The translations under genes were made by a program, and so were the position numbers. This document shows, one piece after another, positions 10,756 to 19,516 of a stretch of 64,000 nucleotides of DNA. Origin of the DNA: Parahaliea mediterranea (lineage in GTDB: Bacteria; Pseudomonadota; Gammaproteobacteria; Pseudomonadales; Halieaceae); contig NZ_QEWO01000003.1 in the NCBI RefSeq assembly GCF_003402235.1, positions 496,001 through 560,000 on the forward strand, read 5' to 3'. Position 1 is the first letter of the stretch. Each line of letters opens with the position of its first letter. The notes under the pieces are model-generated. The model was not told the DNA's origin. It did no database searches and saw only the letters and a list, made by a program, of their open reading frames with translations.

Positions 10756-11024
10756 AGCGGCGGGCGGCGCAGGGCCACCACCCAGCCAATTACGGTAATA
10801 GCGCCCAGCCACAGCACAAAGCCGGCCACCTGTCCGCACAGCAGCAACAGCACGCCGGGCGCCAGCACCAGCAGGGCCATGGCCAGCTTCTGCCAGGGCG
10901 CAGGCGCTGCAGGCCGCGCCAGGCCGTAAACCCGCCGGCGCTTGGGGTTGACCGCCGCCAGCCAGGCAAAGCCCAGACTGCTCAGCAGGCAGGCGGCCAC
11001 AAACAGCAGCAGGGTCAGCATCAT
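10746..11024 (-). CDS. Small membrane protein, last gene of the PepSY operon
   Basis: A 92-residue protein with a hydrophobic N-terminal segment (about residues 3-24), a basic loop NPKRRRVYG, and two further hydrophobic segments at about 45-80. It probably sits in the inner membrane. Its ATG overlaps the stop of the PepSY gene (ATGA), so translation is coupled. Small DUF3325/DUF3649-like membrane proteins accompany PepSY proteins in siderophore loci of other proteobacteria; I cannot assign this one to a named family with confidence. A role in iron reduction or transport follows from context only. Confidence 0.75.
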   Translation of the reverse strand: MMLTLLLFVAACLLSSLGFAWLAAVNPKRRRVYGLARPAAPAPWQKLAMALLVLAPGVLLLLCGQVAGFVLWLGAITVIGWVVALRRPPLTA

Positions 11025-12604
11025 GTGGCGGCCCCCGGCAGCGGCGCGGCAAAGCGCGGCATCCAGCGCAGGCCCGCAGCCACCCGGGCGCAGATCACGC
11101 CCGACAGCACCATCACCATATCCATGGCCACCACCACACCGTTACCGGTGGCCAGGGCCGCGGCCCAGGGGGTGCCGCCCAGCAGCATGCGGGTAAGGGG
11201 CAGCAGCACCAGCAACGCGCCCAGGCAACCGGCCAGGGTGCGGTGCAGGGCCGCCCGGGGCAGCACCAGCCCAACGAGGATGGACAGTATTGAAAAGCCA
11301 ATAAAGCCGCTGGCCACCCACAGGTGGGTATCGGCGCGGCCGTAGCTCAGGAAGAAGGCATGGGCGGCGCCGGCCAGGGCGATGGGCGTGCCGTAGGCCA
11401 CCACCTCCACACTGCCGGCCAAGCGCTGCCACAGGGGGTCGTGCTCGCGCCGCTGCAGCCACAGTTGCAGGCCGGTGATGGTCACATAGCACATGGCCAG
11501 CCCCAGGCAGACCCACACAATCTTGGACAGCAAGCCGGCAAAGTTGCCAAAGTGCAGGGGGCCCATCAGGTCGAAGGCCACGGTGCCGGCGGAGGGCACG
11601 GTTCCCAAGCTGGGTTTGACCCCCAGAAATTCGCCGCTGGCGCCGTCGAACAGGTTGCTGGTGCCGGTGAGTTGCCCTTCGGCGGGCGAGTGGAACACCA
11701 GCACCTGCGAATCCGCCCGGCCCCAGTGGGCCACCGAGGTAAACAGCGGCACCGAGCCCGCCTCCCGGGCGGAGCGCTCGTGCATGGCGTCCAGGTTGGC
11801 CATGGGCGCCGGAGTGTCGTCGCTGGCCGCGGGCGCGCCTACCAGGGTTTCAATGGCGGCCACCTGGTCGCCACCAAAGGCGGTAATGGCCACCAGCGGC
11901 AGGCCCAAAGCCGTGGCAAAGCTGAAGAAGGAGCCGGTAAAGGCCAGCACAAAGCCGAACACCAGGCCCCAAGTGCCAGCCAGTACATGGCGGTCTTTTT
12001 TCTGCAACAGGGCGCCGGACGGGCGCGGGGCCACAAAGGCATCCTTAATCAGGTGGCGGTGGATCAGCAGGCCCGAAATGGCGGCCACCAGCATCACCAG
12101 CCCGAGGATGCCCGTGGCGTACAGCCCCCAAGGGTCTGGCAGGTGCAGGTTGACGTGCAGGTCGACAATAAAGCGGTCCAGGGCATCCCCAGGGCCGGCG
12201 TTGAACACCTCGCCGCCGTAGCCTTCGCGGCTGCGCAACACCTCCCCGCTGCGCGGGTCGACGTCCATCAGGGTACCAAAGTCCTCCATATTGCCGGTGG
12301 CCGGGTTCAACTGGTGGGTATGGAAAAACACCACCAACTCGCCGGCGGCATTGGCAAACAGGCTCACGTCTTCGCGCTGGGCCTCGGGCACCTGCTGCGC
12401 AAGCGTGCGCAGGGTGGCATCCATGGGCACAGCCATGGGCTCGGCCACCTTGCTGCCACCCACCGACCAGGCGCCGATTTCGTGTACCAGCACCGCCACC
12501 GCCCCGGTCAGCACCACCACGTACAGGAACAGGCCGCAAACCACCGCGGACCAGCCATGCACGGCAATCAGCCGACGGGTTCTCTCCTGGGAAAGCTTGA
12601 TCAT
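11021..12604 (-). CDS. PepSY-associated transmembrane protein (PiuB-like)
   Basis: A 527-residue inner-membrane protein of the PepSY-TM family. TM1 (RRLIAVHGWSAVVCGLFLYV, residues 11-30) is followed by a large periplasmic domain, then TM helices around residue 150 (LYATGILGLVMLVAAISGLL), 200, 350 and a C-terminal set of helices. Conserved His residues at the membrane edges fit haem or metal binding. Family members are commonly iron-repressed and are proposed to help reduce or release iron from siderophores. It is the middle gene of a three-gene unit (16 bp after the first gene, 4-nt overlap with the third), with a Fur-like box upstream of the unit. Confidence 0.82.
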   Translation of the reverse strand: MIKLSQERTRRLIAVHGWSAVVCGLFLYVVVLTGAVAVLVHEIGAWSVGGSKVAEPMAVPMDATLRTLAQQVPEAQREDVSLFANAAGELVVFFHTHQLNPATGNMEDFGTLMDVDPRSGEVLRSREGYGGEVFNAGPGDALDRFIVDLHVNLHLPDPWGLYATGILGLVMLVAAISGLLIHRHLIKDAFVAPRPSGALLQKKDRHVLAGTWGLVFGFVLAFTGSFFSFATALGLPLVAITAFGGDQVAAIETLVGAPAASDDTPAPMANLDAMHERSAREAGSVPLFTSVAHWGRADSQVLVFHSPAEGQLTGTSNLFDGASGEFLGVKPSLGTVPSAGTVAFDLMGPLHFGNFAGLLSKIVWVCLGLAMCYVTITGLQLWLQRREHDPLWQRLAGSVEVVAYGTPIALAGAAHAFFLSYGRADTHLWVASGFIGFSILSILVGLVLPRAALHRTLAGCLGALLVLLPLTRMLLGGTPWAAALATGNGVVVAMDMVMVLSGVICARVAAGLRWMPRFAAPLPGAAT

Positions 12605-12620
12605 GATTGCATCCTGAAAG

Positions 12621-12959
12621 TCACTGGGCGCCGCCCTGCATCATCGTTTGCAGGGCCGACACCACGGGTATGCCGTTGGCGACAGCAAGCGCCAGAATCA
12701 CCGCCCCGGCGCGCCAGGGCCGCGCATCCAGCAGGGCATAGAAGAATAGCAGCGCCCAGATGGCGGGAAACAGCAGAAGGGGAAAGGCCAGGTGATTGAT
12801 GCCGGCGGCACCCTCGGGGAACCACACGGTCATGCCGGCCATCACCAGTATCGAGGCAATCAACACCAGCGGGCCGGCCACGATCCAGCGGGCAATCAGC
12901 GGCCCGCGGCCCGGCCCGTCGGGTGGGTGGGTAGTTTTTTCAGTGGTGTCGACACTCAC
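12621..12959 (-). CDS. Small inner-membrane protein, first gene of the Fur-box operon
   Basis: A 112-residue protein with three hydrophobic segments (about residues 22-43, 52-72 and 77-98) after a charged, cytoplasmic-looking N-terminus. I chose the GTG at 12959 (product begins MSVDTTEKT) over an in-frame TTG at 13004, because the extra 15 residues are unlike the rest and the TTG has no Shine-Dalgarno. No family is recognised. It leads the PepSY operon, so a function in iron handling in the inner membrane is inferred from position only. Confidence 0.65.
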   Translation of the reverse strand: MSVDTTEKTTHPPDGPGRGPLIARWIVAGPLVLIASILVMAGMTVWFPEGAAGINHLAFPLLLFPAIWALLFFYALLDARPWRAGAVILALAVANGIPVVSALQTMMQGGAQ

Positions 12960-13019
12960 AGCGCGTTGCCCCCGGCACTGTCGCTCATTGGCGTAGTGAA
13001 ACAATGGGTGTATTTAAAC

Positions 13020-13038
13020 AATAGTGCTTCTCATTGTC
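13020..13038 (-). promoter_or_regulatory. Probable Fur box
   Basis: This 19-bp site matches the classical consensus GATAATGATAATCATTATC at 13 of 19 positions, with a perfect ATTCTCATT-type right half (TCATTGTC). It lies in the only AT-rich part of the gap between the PepSY operon and the amidohydrolase gene, about 60 bp upstream of the operon's GTG start, where a promoter would be. Iron-repressed control of the three-gene PepSY operon is the natural reading. Confidence 0.5.
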
Positions 13039-13193
13039 TTTTGTTTTACACAATCGTCAAGCACAACCTGCGCCGACACCGCTCTGCCGGCCCTGCCAGC
13101 GCCGCTCACATCCCTGCCGTAGTGGCGCTCACCCCTGCCGCAGCGCCATCTGGCCCTGCTACACTCCGCCCATCGCATTCACAGCCTGCTGCC

Positions 13194-14312
13194 ATGTCAT
13201 TGTTGTCACTTTCACTGCGCGCCCGCCCAGGCATCACCGCCGCACCTGCCACTTCACTTGCCACAACACCTGCCACGACGCTTGCCACCACTACCGGCAA
13301 GCTGGCCCTGGCCCTGGCCCTGGCGGTCCCGCTGGCCGGCGCCGCGCAAGAAGACACCTACCGCTACAGCGACGCCCACCTGCACGCGGTGGACTTCTTC
13401 CAGCAGGGCAAGCCCTTAAGCGAACTGATTGCCGCCATGGATGCCGCCAGCGTGGGCGACGCCATGATCTCGGGCATGGGATTGATGAAGAAATGGCAGG
13501 AAGACGAGCCCAAGCGGCCCGACACCTACGCGGGCGACGACGCCCCGGTGTACTGGTTTAGCGCCACCGATGCCTATCTCGCCGAGGCAATGCAGGCCCT
13601 GCCGCAGGCCCAGCGCCAGCGCCTGCATCCCTTTCTGAGCGGCTTTAACCCCACCGACAAAAACGCCACCCTGCACCTGGAGCGCATGGTGGCGATGTAC
13701 CCGGGGCTGTGGCAGGGCATTGGCGAGGTGATTACCCGCCACGACGACCTCACCGCCCTCACCGAGGGGGAGACGCCCCGCGCCAACAGCGAGGCCATGT
13801 ACCGGGTGTACGCCTTCGCCCGCCGCCACCAGCTGCCGGTGCTGCTGCACAGCAACATCACCTCCAAGCGCGAGCGCAATGCCCTGTACGCGGAGGAAGT
13901 GGCGGCGGCGCTTAACAAGTTCCCCGAGGTGCGCTTTATCTGGGCCCACGCCGGCACCAGCAAAACCCTGCACCGCTTTCAGGACAAGCTGGACTTCCTG
14001 CGGCCGGAGGTGGAGCGCCTGCTGGCGGCCCACGAAAACCTGTACATCGACCTGTCCTGGACGGTGCTGCGCCCCTACCTGCTGGATGGCAACGACACGC
14101 CGGACCCGGCGTGGGTGGCGCTGGTAACGCGCTACCCCGGGCGTTTCATGCTCGGCTCGGACCTGCTGGGCAACTACAAGAACCTGGGGGAGAAGCTCAC
14201 CGACTACGAGACCTTCCTAGCCGCACTGCCGGATGACGTAGCCCGCTCGGTGGCGCGGGACAACTTCCTGGCCACCCTGCCGGCACAGGGCGCCACTATC
14301 GACAACAGGTAA
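13194..14312 (+). CDS. Secreted amidohydrolase-family protein (TIM barrel)
   Basis: A 372-residue protein with a long Ala/Thr-rich N-terminus and a signal-like hydrophobic stretch (KLALALALAVPLAGAAQ, ending near residue 52). The amidohydrolase-2 type barrel starts with the metal motif SDAHLH at about residues 59-64. Further ligands are likely in GEVITRHDD, LLHSNITS, IWAHAGTSK and GSDLLGNYK. The substrate is unknown; relatives include TatD-like and decarboxylase/lactonase enzymes. The ATG at 13194 is preferred; an open frame runs further upstream but is not protein-like and crosses the promoter region. The stop codon is the first of four in-frame stops made by a 15-bp tandem repeat. It is convergent with the RND efflux genes. 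Confidence 0.75.
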   Translation: MSLLSLSLRARPGITAAPATSLATTPATTLATTTGKLALALALAVPLAGAAQEDTYRYSDAHLHAVDFFQQGKPLSELIAAMDAASVGDAMISGMGLMKKWQEDEPKRPDTYAGDDAPVYWFSATDAYLAEAMQALPQAQRQRLHPFLSGFNPTDKNATLHLERMVAMYPGLWQGIGEVITRHDDLTALTEGETPRANSEAMYRVYAFARRHQLPVLLHSNITSKRERNALYAEEVAAALNKFPEVRFIWAHAGTSKTLHRFQDKLDFLRPEVERLLAAHENLYIDLSWTVLRPYLLDGNDTPDPAWVALVTRYPGRFMLGSDLLGNYKNLGEKLTDYETFLAALPDDVARSVARDNFLATLPAQGATIDNR

Positions 14313-14360
14313 CCCGACAACAGGTAACCCGACACCCGGTAACCCGACGCCAGGTAGCCA
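14301..14360 (+). repeat. 15-bp tandem repeat (4 units) across the amidohydrolase stop codon
   Basis: Units GACAACAGGTAACCC, the same again, GACACCCGGTAACCC and GACGCCAGGTAGCCA. Because the period is a multiple of three, the gene meets TAA, TAA, TAA and TAG in frame at 14310, 14325, 14340 and 14355. The array looks like recent slippage or duplication at the gene end. Confidence 0.9.
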
Positions 14361-14412
14361 GATAGGCCCCGCAAACCTGCCCGGCCTGCCGCGCACCGGC
14401 GCCGCGGGCCAG

Positions 14413-17400
14413 CTAGCCCGCCGGGCGGCCAATGCCCAGCCGCGCCTTCGCCCGTTCCCGGGCGCCCTGCACCATGGCGTAAAAGCCGGGAATGAAGAAG
14501 GTGCCCACCAGCAGGGCCGCCAGCATGCCGCCGAGGATGGTAATCCCCAACGACTGCTGCCCGGCGGAGCCGGCACCGGTGGCAAACACCAGCGGCAGAA
14601 TGCCGAGAATGAAGGAGATGGCCGTCATGCACACCGCGCGAAAGCGCAGCCGGCCCGCCTCCCGCGCCGCCACCTTGATGTCCTCGCCCTGCACTTCGCG
14701 CCGGTGGCGGGCAAACTCCACAATCAGAATGGCGTTCTTGGCCGCCATGCCAATCAGCAGCACCAGGCCTATCTGGGCGTAGAGGTTGAGGGCGTGGCCG
14801 GTCAGCAGCAGGGCTGCCACGGCCCCGCCAATGGCCATGGGCACCACCAGAATAATGGCCGCCGGAATCGACCAGCTTTCGTACTGGGCAACCAGGAACA
14901 GGTAGATAAAGATCAGCGCCATGGCAAAGGCGATGGTGGCGGTCTGGCCCGCCTCCCTCTGCTGGAAGGCCAGCCCGGTCCATTCAATGCGATAGCCGGC
15001 GGGCAGGCGCTCGGCCAGCTCGTCAAAGGCCGCCATGGCGGCGCCGCTGCTGTAACCCGGTGCCGGGGCGGCGCGAACGGACGCGGCGCGGAACAGGTTG
15101 TAGCGCGGCGCCACATCCGGGCCGAGGATGGGCCGGGTGGTGACCAGGGTGGACAGTGGCACCATGTCACCGCTGGCGGACTTCACGTAGAAGTGATCCA
15201 GGTCGGTGAGGTCCGAGCGATAGTCCGATTCCGCCTGCATGATCACCCGGTAGGTCTGGCCGAACTTGTTGAAGTCGTTGATGTAGAGCGAGCCCATCTG
15301 CGCCTGCAGGGTGGTGAATATCTCGCTGAGCGGCACCCCCAGGTTCTTCGCCTTCACCCGGTCGATGTCGATGAAGTACTGCGGCACGTTGGCGCGGTAG
15401 GTGCTGAACACTGCCTGCAAGGCCGGGTGCTGGTTGGCGTCCACAATCAGGTTGTTGAGCACCCCCGCCAGGGCTGCCGGCGAGCGCGACAGGGTGTCCT
15501 GCAGCATCAGCTCCAGGCCGCCCACCGCGCCCATGCCCGACACCGCCGGCGGGGCGATGGCGTTGACCTGGGCTTCGGGTATCTCGGCGAAGGCCCGGGC
15601 GTTGACCCGCTGGGCAAGGCCAAACACGCTGTTTTCAGGCTCCGGCCGCGCATCCCAGGGCTTTAGCACCACAAACAGGGTGCCGCCGTTGCTGGCCAGG
15701 GCGCCGGTCAGCACCGAAAAGCCGGTGATGGCGGTCACGCTCTCCACCGCCGGGTCTTCACTCAGCAGGGCGGTCACCTTGTCCATCACATCCCGGGTGC
15801 GGTTGAGGGACGAGGCATCCGGCAGCATGACGTTCACCAGCAGGGCACCCTTGTCTTCATCGGGCACAAAGCCGGTGGGGGTATTGATGACCCCCAGCGC
15901 CAGACCGCCGATCCACAGGGCGAACACCGCGCCCACCACCAGCAGGCGCCGCAGCACCCACGCCACCCCGCCGTCGTAAACATCGGTCACCCGCGCAAAG
16001 CCGCGCAGGAAGGCCTGGTACCAGCGCGCCTCCCGGGGCGTGCCGGATTTCAGCAGCAGGGCACACAGGGCGGGGCTGAGGGTGAGGGCATTGATGGAGG
16101 AGAACACCACCGCCACGCAGATGGTGACGGCGAACTGGCGGTACATCACCCCGGTAATGCCGGGCAGCAGGGCCACCGGCACAAACACCGCCAGCAGCAC
16201 CAGGGTGGTGGCGATAACCGCCCCGCCCACTTCCTTCATGGTGATCAGCGCCGCATCCACCGGCGACAGGGTCGGGTCTTCCCGCAGGTGGCGGTCGCAG
16301 TTCTCGATCACCAGAATGGCGTCATCCACCACAATGCCAATGGCCAGAATCAGGCCGAACAGGGTCACCGTGTTGATGGACATGCCCATGGCCAGCAGCA
16401 CTGCGAAGGAGGCCACCAGCGACACCGGAATGGCCACCGTGGGTATCAGGGTGGTGCGCCAGCTGCCGAGGAACAGGTAGGTCACCGCCACCACCAGCAG
16501 CACCGCGGCAAACAGCGATTCCACCACCTGCGACACCGCCTGGGATACGTAGCGAGTGGGGTCGTAGCCAATCTGGTAGCTAAGCCCGTCGGGGAAGTCC
16601 CGCGCCAGCGCCGCCACCAGTTGGTCCACCGCCTCCCCTGCCGCCAGGGCGTTGGCGTCGGCCATCTGGTACACCGCCACGTTCACCGCCGGGTGGCCGT
16701 CGGTTTCACCGAAGAAGTTGTAGCCGGACTGGCCCAGTTCCACCCGCGCCACATCCCGCAGGTAGATGGCGGAGCCGTCCTCGCGGGCGCGCAGCACCAC
16801 GCTTTCGAACTCTTCCACCTCCTGCAAGCGGCCCTTGGTCTGCAGGGTGTACTCGGTTTGCAGGGGGCCGTCGAAGGGCGGCGCGCCTATCTTGCCCGCC
16901 GCCACCTGCACGTTCTGCTCGCGCAGGGCGCTCGCAATGTCGCTCACCGACAGCTCCAGCGCGGTCATTTTGTCCGGGTCCAGCCACAGGCGCATGGAGT
17001 AATCCGCCTCGCCCAGGATGTTGGCGTTGGAGATGCCATCCAGCCGCGCCAGCGCTGGCTGCACGTTGATCTTCACGTAGTTGGAGATGAACTTGTAATC
17101 CAGCGAGTCATCCGGCGAGCTGAAGCTAACAATCTTGAGAATATCCGGCGAGCGCTCGTCCACATTGAGGCCACTGGCGGTTACCTCGGCGGGCAGGGCC
17201 GGCTCCGCCAGCTTGACCCGGTTCTGCACCCGCACCAGGGCCATGTCAGCGTCGGTGCCCACCTTGAAGGTCACGGTGAGGCTGTAGCTGCCGTCGTTGG
17301 AGCTTTTGGAAGACATGTAGATCATGTCCTCCACCCCGTTCACCGCATTCTCGATGGGGGTACCCACCGTAGCCTCCACCACCTCGGCCGAGGCCCCCGC

Positions 17401-17550
17401 ATAGTTGGCGCTGACCACAATGTTGGGCGGCGAGATGGCGGGATATTCATTGACCGGCAGGGCGAAGATGGCAATGCCGCCCACCAGGGTCATGACAATG
17501 GCGATAACCAGCGCAAATTTGGGCCGGCGAATAAAAAACGCACTGAACAT
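14413..17550 (-). CDS. RND efflux transporter, HAE-1 (AcrB/MexB-like)
   Basis: A 1045-residue proton-driven inner-membrane exporter. It has TM1 at residues 10-28 (ALVIAIVMTLVGGIAIFALP), the large first periplasmic loop, the TM4 motif GIVVDDAILVIEN with the paired Asp residues of the proton relay, a second periplasmic loop, and the C-terminal TM block. Length and motifs fit hydrophobe/amphiphile exporters. Its ATG is 3 bp after the adaptor's TGA, so the two are co-translated. No TolC-type channel or local repressor is present in this window, so the pump probably borrows an outer-membrane channel from elsewhere. Substrate is unknown. Confidence 0.93.
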   Translation of the reverse strand: MFSAFFIRRPKFALVIAIVMTLVGGIAIFALPVNEYPAISPPNIVVSANYAGASAEVVEATVGTPIENAVNGVEDMIYMSSKSSNDGSYSLTVTFKVGTDADMALVRVQNRVKLAEPALPAEVTASGLNVDERSPDILKIVSFSSPDDSLDYKFISNYVKINVQPALARLDGISNANILGEADYSMRLWLDPDKMTALELSVSDIASALREQNVQVAAGKIGAPPFDGPLQTEYTLQTKGRLQEVEEFESVVLRAREDGSAIYLRDVARVELGQSGYNFFGETDGHPAVNVAVYQMADANALAAGEAVDQLVAALARDFPDGLSYQIGYDPTRYVSQAVSQVVESLFAAVLLVVAVTYLFLGSWRTTLIPTVAIPVSLVASFAVLLAMGMSINTVTLFGLILAIGIVVDDAILVIENCDRHLREDPTLSPVDAALITMKEVGGAVIATTLVLLAVFVPVALLPGITGVMYRQFAVTICVAVVFSSINALTLSPALCALLLKSGTPREARWYQAFLRGFARVTDVYDGGVAWVLRRLLVVGAVFALWIGGLALGVINTPTGFVPDEDKGALLVNVMLPDASSLNRTRDVMDKVTALLSEDPAVESVTAITGFSVLTGALASNGGTLFVVLKPWDARPEPENSVFGLAQRVNARAFAEIPEAQVNAIAPPAVSGMGAVGGLELMLQDTLSRSPAALAGVLNNLIVDANQHPALQAVFSTYRANVPQYFIDIDRVKAKNLGVPLSEIFTTLQAQMGSLYINDFNKFGQTYRVIMQAESDYRSDLTDLDHFYVKSASGDMVPLSTLVTTRPILGPDVAPRYNLFRAASVRAAPAPGYSSGAAMAAFDELAERLPAGYRIEWTGLAFQQREAGQTATIAFAMALIFIYLFLVAQYESWSIPAAIILVVPMAIGGAVAALLLTGHALNLYAQIGLVLLIGMAAKNAILIVEFARHRREVQGEDIKVAAREAGRLRFRAVCMTAISFILGILPLVFATGAGSAGQQSLGITILGGMLAALLVGTFFIPGFYAMVQGARERAKARLGIGRPAG

Positions 17551-17553
17551 GGC

Positions 17554-18726
17554 TCAGTGCCCGCCCGGTGTGGCGGGCGCATCGCCCTTGGCCGGCGGCT
17601 GGGCCGGCCCGCTGCGCTGCTCGCCCGGCACAGCCTTCACGTTCACCGCCATGCCCGCGCGCACCTGCTGCAGACCGCGCACAATCACCTGCTCGCCGGC
17701 CTGCACGCCTTCGCGCACCAGCACCGACTGGTCCAGGCGATCCCCCAGCTCCACGTTGCGACGCTCCACCACGCCGCTTTCATTCACCACCAGCACAAAA
17801 CTGCCCTGCTGGTCGGCCTGCACCGCCGCCTGGGGCATGAACAGGCCCTGCATCAGGTTGGTGTCCTGCAGGATCACCCGCACGTACTGGCCGGGCACCA
17901 GAATGGATTTGGGGTTGGGGATGCTGGCGCGGGCCTCCATGGTGCCAGTGGCCGCGTCGATGCGGTTGGCAAAGTAGTCGATGTGGCCAACCTCCGGGTA
18001 GGCCACGCCGTTGGTCAGCTCCAGGGTGACCTCCACACTCTGCAGGGCCGCCGGGTCCAGCTCGCCAATGTGTTCGGACACGGTGGACACATAGGTCGCC
18101 TCGCTCACCTGGAACAGGGCCTCAATGGGGTCGATGCTGACCAGGGTCGTGAGGTCGCCACTGGTGGGGCCCACCAGATCCCCCGGGCTCACCCGGCTGC
18201 GCCCGATGCGCCCGGTGATGGGGGCCTTGATCACAGTAAAGCTCAGGTTGACTTCGGCACTGGTCACCTGGGCCTTGGCGGATTCAATACGCGCCTCGGC
18301 ATCCAGCTTCTTGGCGGTGAGATCGTCCATCTCAGCCTGGGAAATGGCGCCCTTGGGCAGCAACTCCTGGCCGCGCTTGAAATTGCGCTCGGCATTGGCC
18401 TGGCCGGCCCGGGCCGAGGCCAGGTCTGCCTTGGCGCGGGCCAGGGCGGCCTTGTATTCGGAGTCGTCGATGGTGAACAGCACATCCCCGGCGCTCACCA
18501 GTTCGCCCTCGCGGAAGTCGCGGCTCACCAGATAGCCGGTGACCTTGGCCTGGATGGTGACATCGTCGCGGGCCTGTAGGCGGCCCACATAGGCAGAGCG
18601 GGGCTGGAAGGGTTCGGATACCACCGTGTCCACCACCACTTCCACGGTGGGCGGCGGTGCGCTTTCTTCGGTGCAGGCGGCCAAGCCCAGCAACAGGGCG
18701 GGCAGCAAGAGAATTCGGTAGTTCAA
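17554..18726 (-). CDS. RND efflux periplasmic adaptor (AcrA/MexA-like lipoprotein)
   Basis: A 390-residue membrane-fusion protein. A signal peptide ends in the lipobox LAAC, so it is likely anchored in the inner membrane by lipid. The barrel-sandwich/lipoyl halves lie at about residues 60-95 and 165-195 (KAPITGRIGRSRVSPGDLV), separated by a helical hairpin rich in Ala, Lys and Glu. Beta-barrel and membrane-proximal domains follow, and the C-terminus is Pro/Gly-rich. The start codon appears to be TTG preceded by GGAG. It bridges the RND pump encoded 3 bp downstream to an outer-membrane channel. Confidence 0.9.
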   Translation of the reverse strand: MNYRILLLPALLLGLAACTEESAPPPTVEVVVDTVVSEPFQPRSAYVGRLQARDDVTIQAKVTGYLVSRDFREGELVSAGDVLFTIDDSEYKAALARAKADLASARAGQANAERNFKRGQELLPKGAISQAEMDDLTAKKLDAEARIESAKAQVTSAEVNLSFTVIKAPITGRIGRSRVSPGDLVGPTSGDLTTLVSIDPIEALFQVSEATYVSTVSEHIGELDPAALQSVEVTLELTNGVAYPEVGHIDYFANRIDAATGTMEARASIPNPKSILVPGQYVRVILQDTNLMQGLFMPQAAVQADQQGSFVLVVNESGVVERRNVELGDRLDQSVLVREGVQAGEQVIVRGLQQVRAGMAVNVKAVPGEQRSGPAQPPAKGDAPATPGGH

Positions 18727-18904
18727 AACACTCTCCGGGCGGGGGTTCAGAATTTCAGTCTACTGCTAGACCAGCCCCTGGCACAGGAGTTGCGTTACAA
18801 AATTGACACTTGCCCTGGGCCACTGGCTGTGCCCACGGCGTAAAAGCCGGAAATGACCGCCTTTGCCGGCAGCACGACAACGGGCGCCTAAAAAAGGCGG
18901 ATAC

Positions 18905-18940
18905 AAAAAAGCCGCGGTGCCCCAGGGCAGCCGCGGCTTT
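18905..18940 (-). terminator. Intrinsic terminator of the cytochrome c5 gene
   Basis: Read on the minus strand, a GC-rich stem (GCCGCGGC/CCGCGGC) with a loop is followed by TTTTTT. It lies about 20 bp beyond the stop of the cytochrome gene. Confidence 0.8.
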
Positions 18941-18959
18941 GGCGGGTACCGGCGCTGGC

Positions 18960-19382
18960 CTACTGGCTGCCTTCCACCATGTAGTCCACCGCGGCAATCA
19001 CTTCGTCGTCGGAACAGTTCACGCAACCGCCCTTGGCCATCATGCCGGTGCCGGGAATGCCCTCCAGGCCGTGCTTATGCAGGGTATCCATGCCCTTGGC
19101 AATGCGCGGTGCCCAGGCGTCGACATCACCCAGCACCGGGGCGCCGCCAGCGCCGGTGGTGTGGCAGGCCATGCAGGCGGCGTCGAACACCTCCTTGCCA
19201 GAGCGCGGGCCGCTGCTGGCGGCAACCGCGGGGCCGCCGCAGCTGCTGTCGCCCTGCAGGCAGACCTCGCCCATCGGGGCAATGCGTTCTTCAATAGCGG
19301 CGCGCTGGCTCTCGGAGAGCTCAACGGCGGAGGCCGCAGCGGCAACAAGCAGGGCAGCAAATAGGGTAAGCGTGCGGAACAT
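18960..19382 (-). CDS. Cytochrome c5-type c-type cytochrome
   Basis: A 140-residue periplasmic electron carrier. Residues 1-19 are a cleavable signal peptide; the haem motif is CMACH (C70, C73, H74), and the sixth ligand Met lies in GTGMMAKGG. The following CVNC pair is the extra disulfide that marks the c5 subgroup. About 40 residues between signal and haem domain are a linker with two additional Cys (C41, C48). It is a monocistronic gene with its own terminator. The redox partner is not evident from context. Confidence 0.88.
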   Translation of the reverse strand: MFRTLTLFAALLVAAAASAVELSESQRAAIEERIAPMGEVCLQGDSSCGGPAVAASSGPRSGKEVFDAACMACHTTGAGGAPVLGDVDAWAPRIAKGMDTLHKHGLEGIPGTGMMAKGGCVNCSDDEVIAAVDYMVEGSQ

Positions 19383-19516
19383 TCTACCGATCCTTTATTC
19401 TGTGTGGCGCGCATTATAGCCAGATATAGGACAGGGTAAAACTCGCCGCTGGCCAGTGCCGGCAATTGCGCCTAGGATAGTTGCCCACTTCCCGCCACCA
19501 ACAACAAGAGGCCGCC

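Noticed and set aside
11324-12799. 491-codon frame opposite the PepSY operon
   Set aside because: The translation is low-complexity and His/Gln/Gly-rich. The opposite strand carries the PepSY protein with TM helices and coupled neighbours.
12792-13193. N-terminal extension of the amidohydrolase frame
   Set aside because: It crosses the Fur-box promoter region and the opposing gene. The signal-like N-terminus and conserved barrel begin after the ATG at 13194.
16288-18579. 763-codon frame opposite the RND pump and adaptor
   Set aside because: An antisense shadow of the same kind. It runs across two real genes with conserved motifs and has no Shine-Dalgarno or family similarity.
14413-18726. 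A complete tripartite efflux operon with TolC
   Set aside because: Only pump and adaptor are present. The next genes on both sides are unrelated and no outer-membrane channel or repressor gene is in the window.
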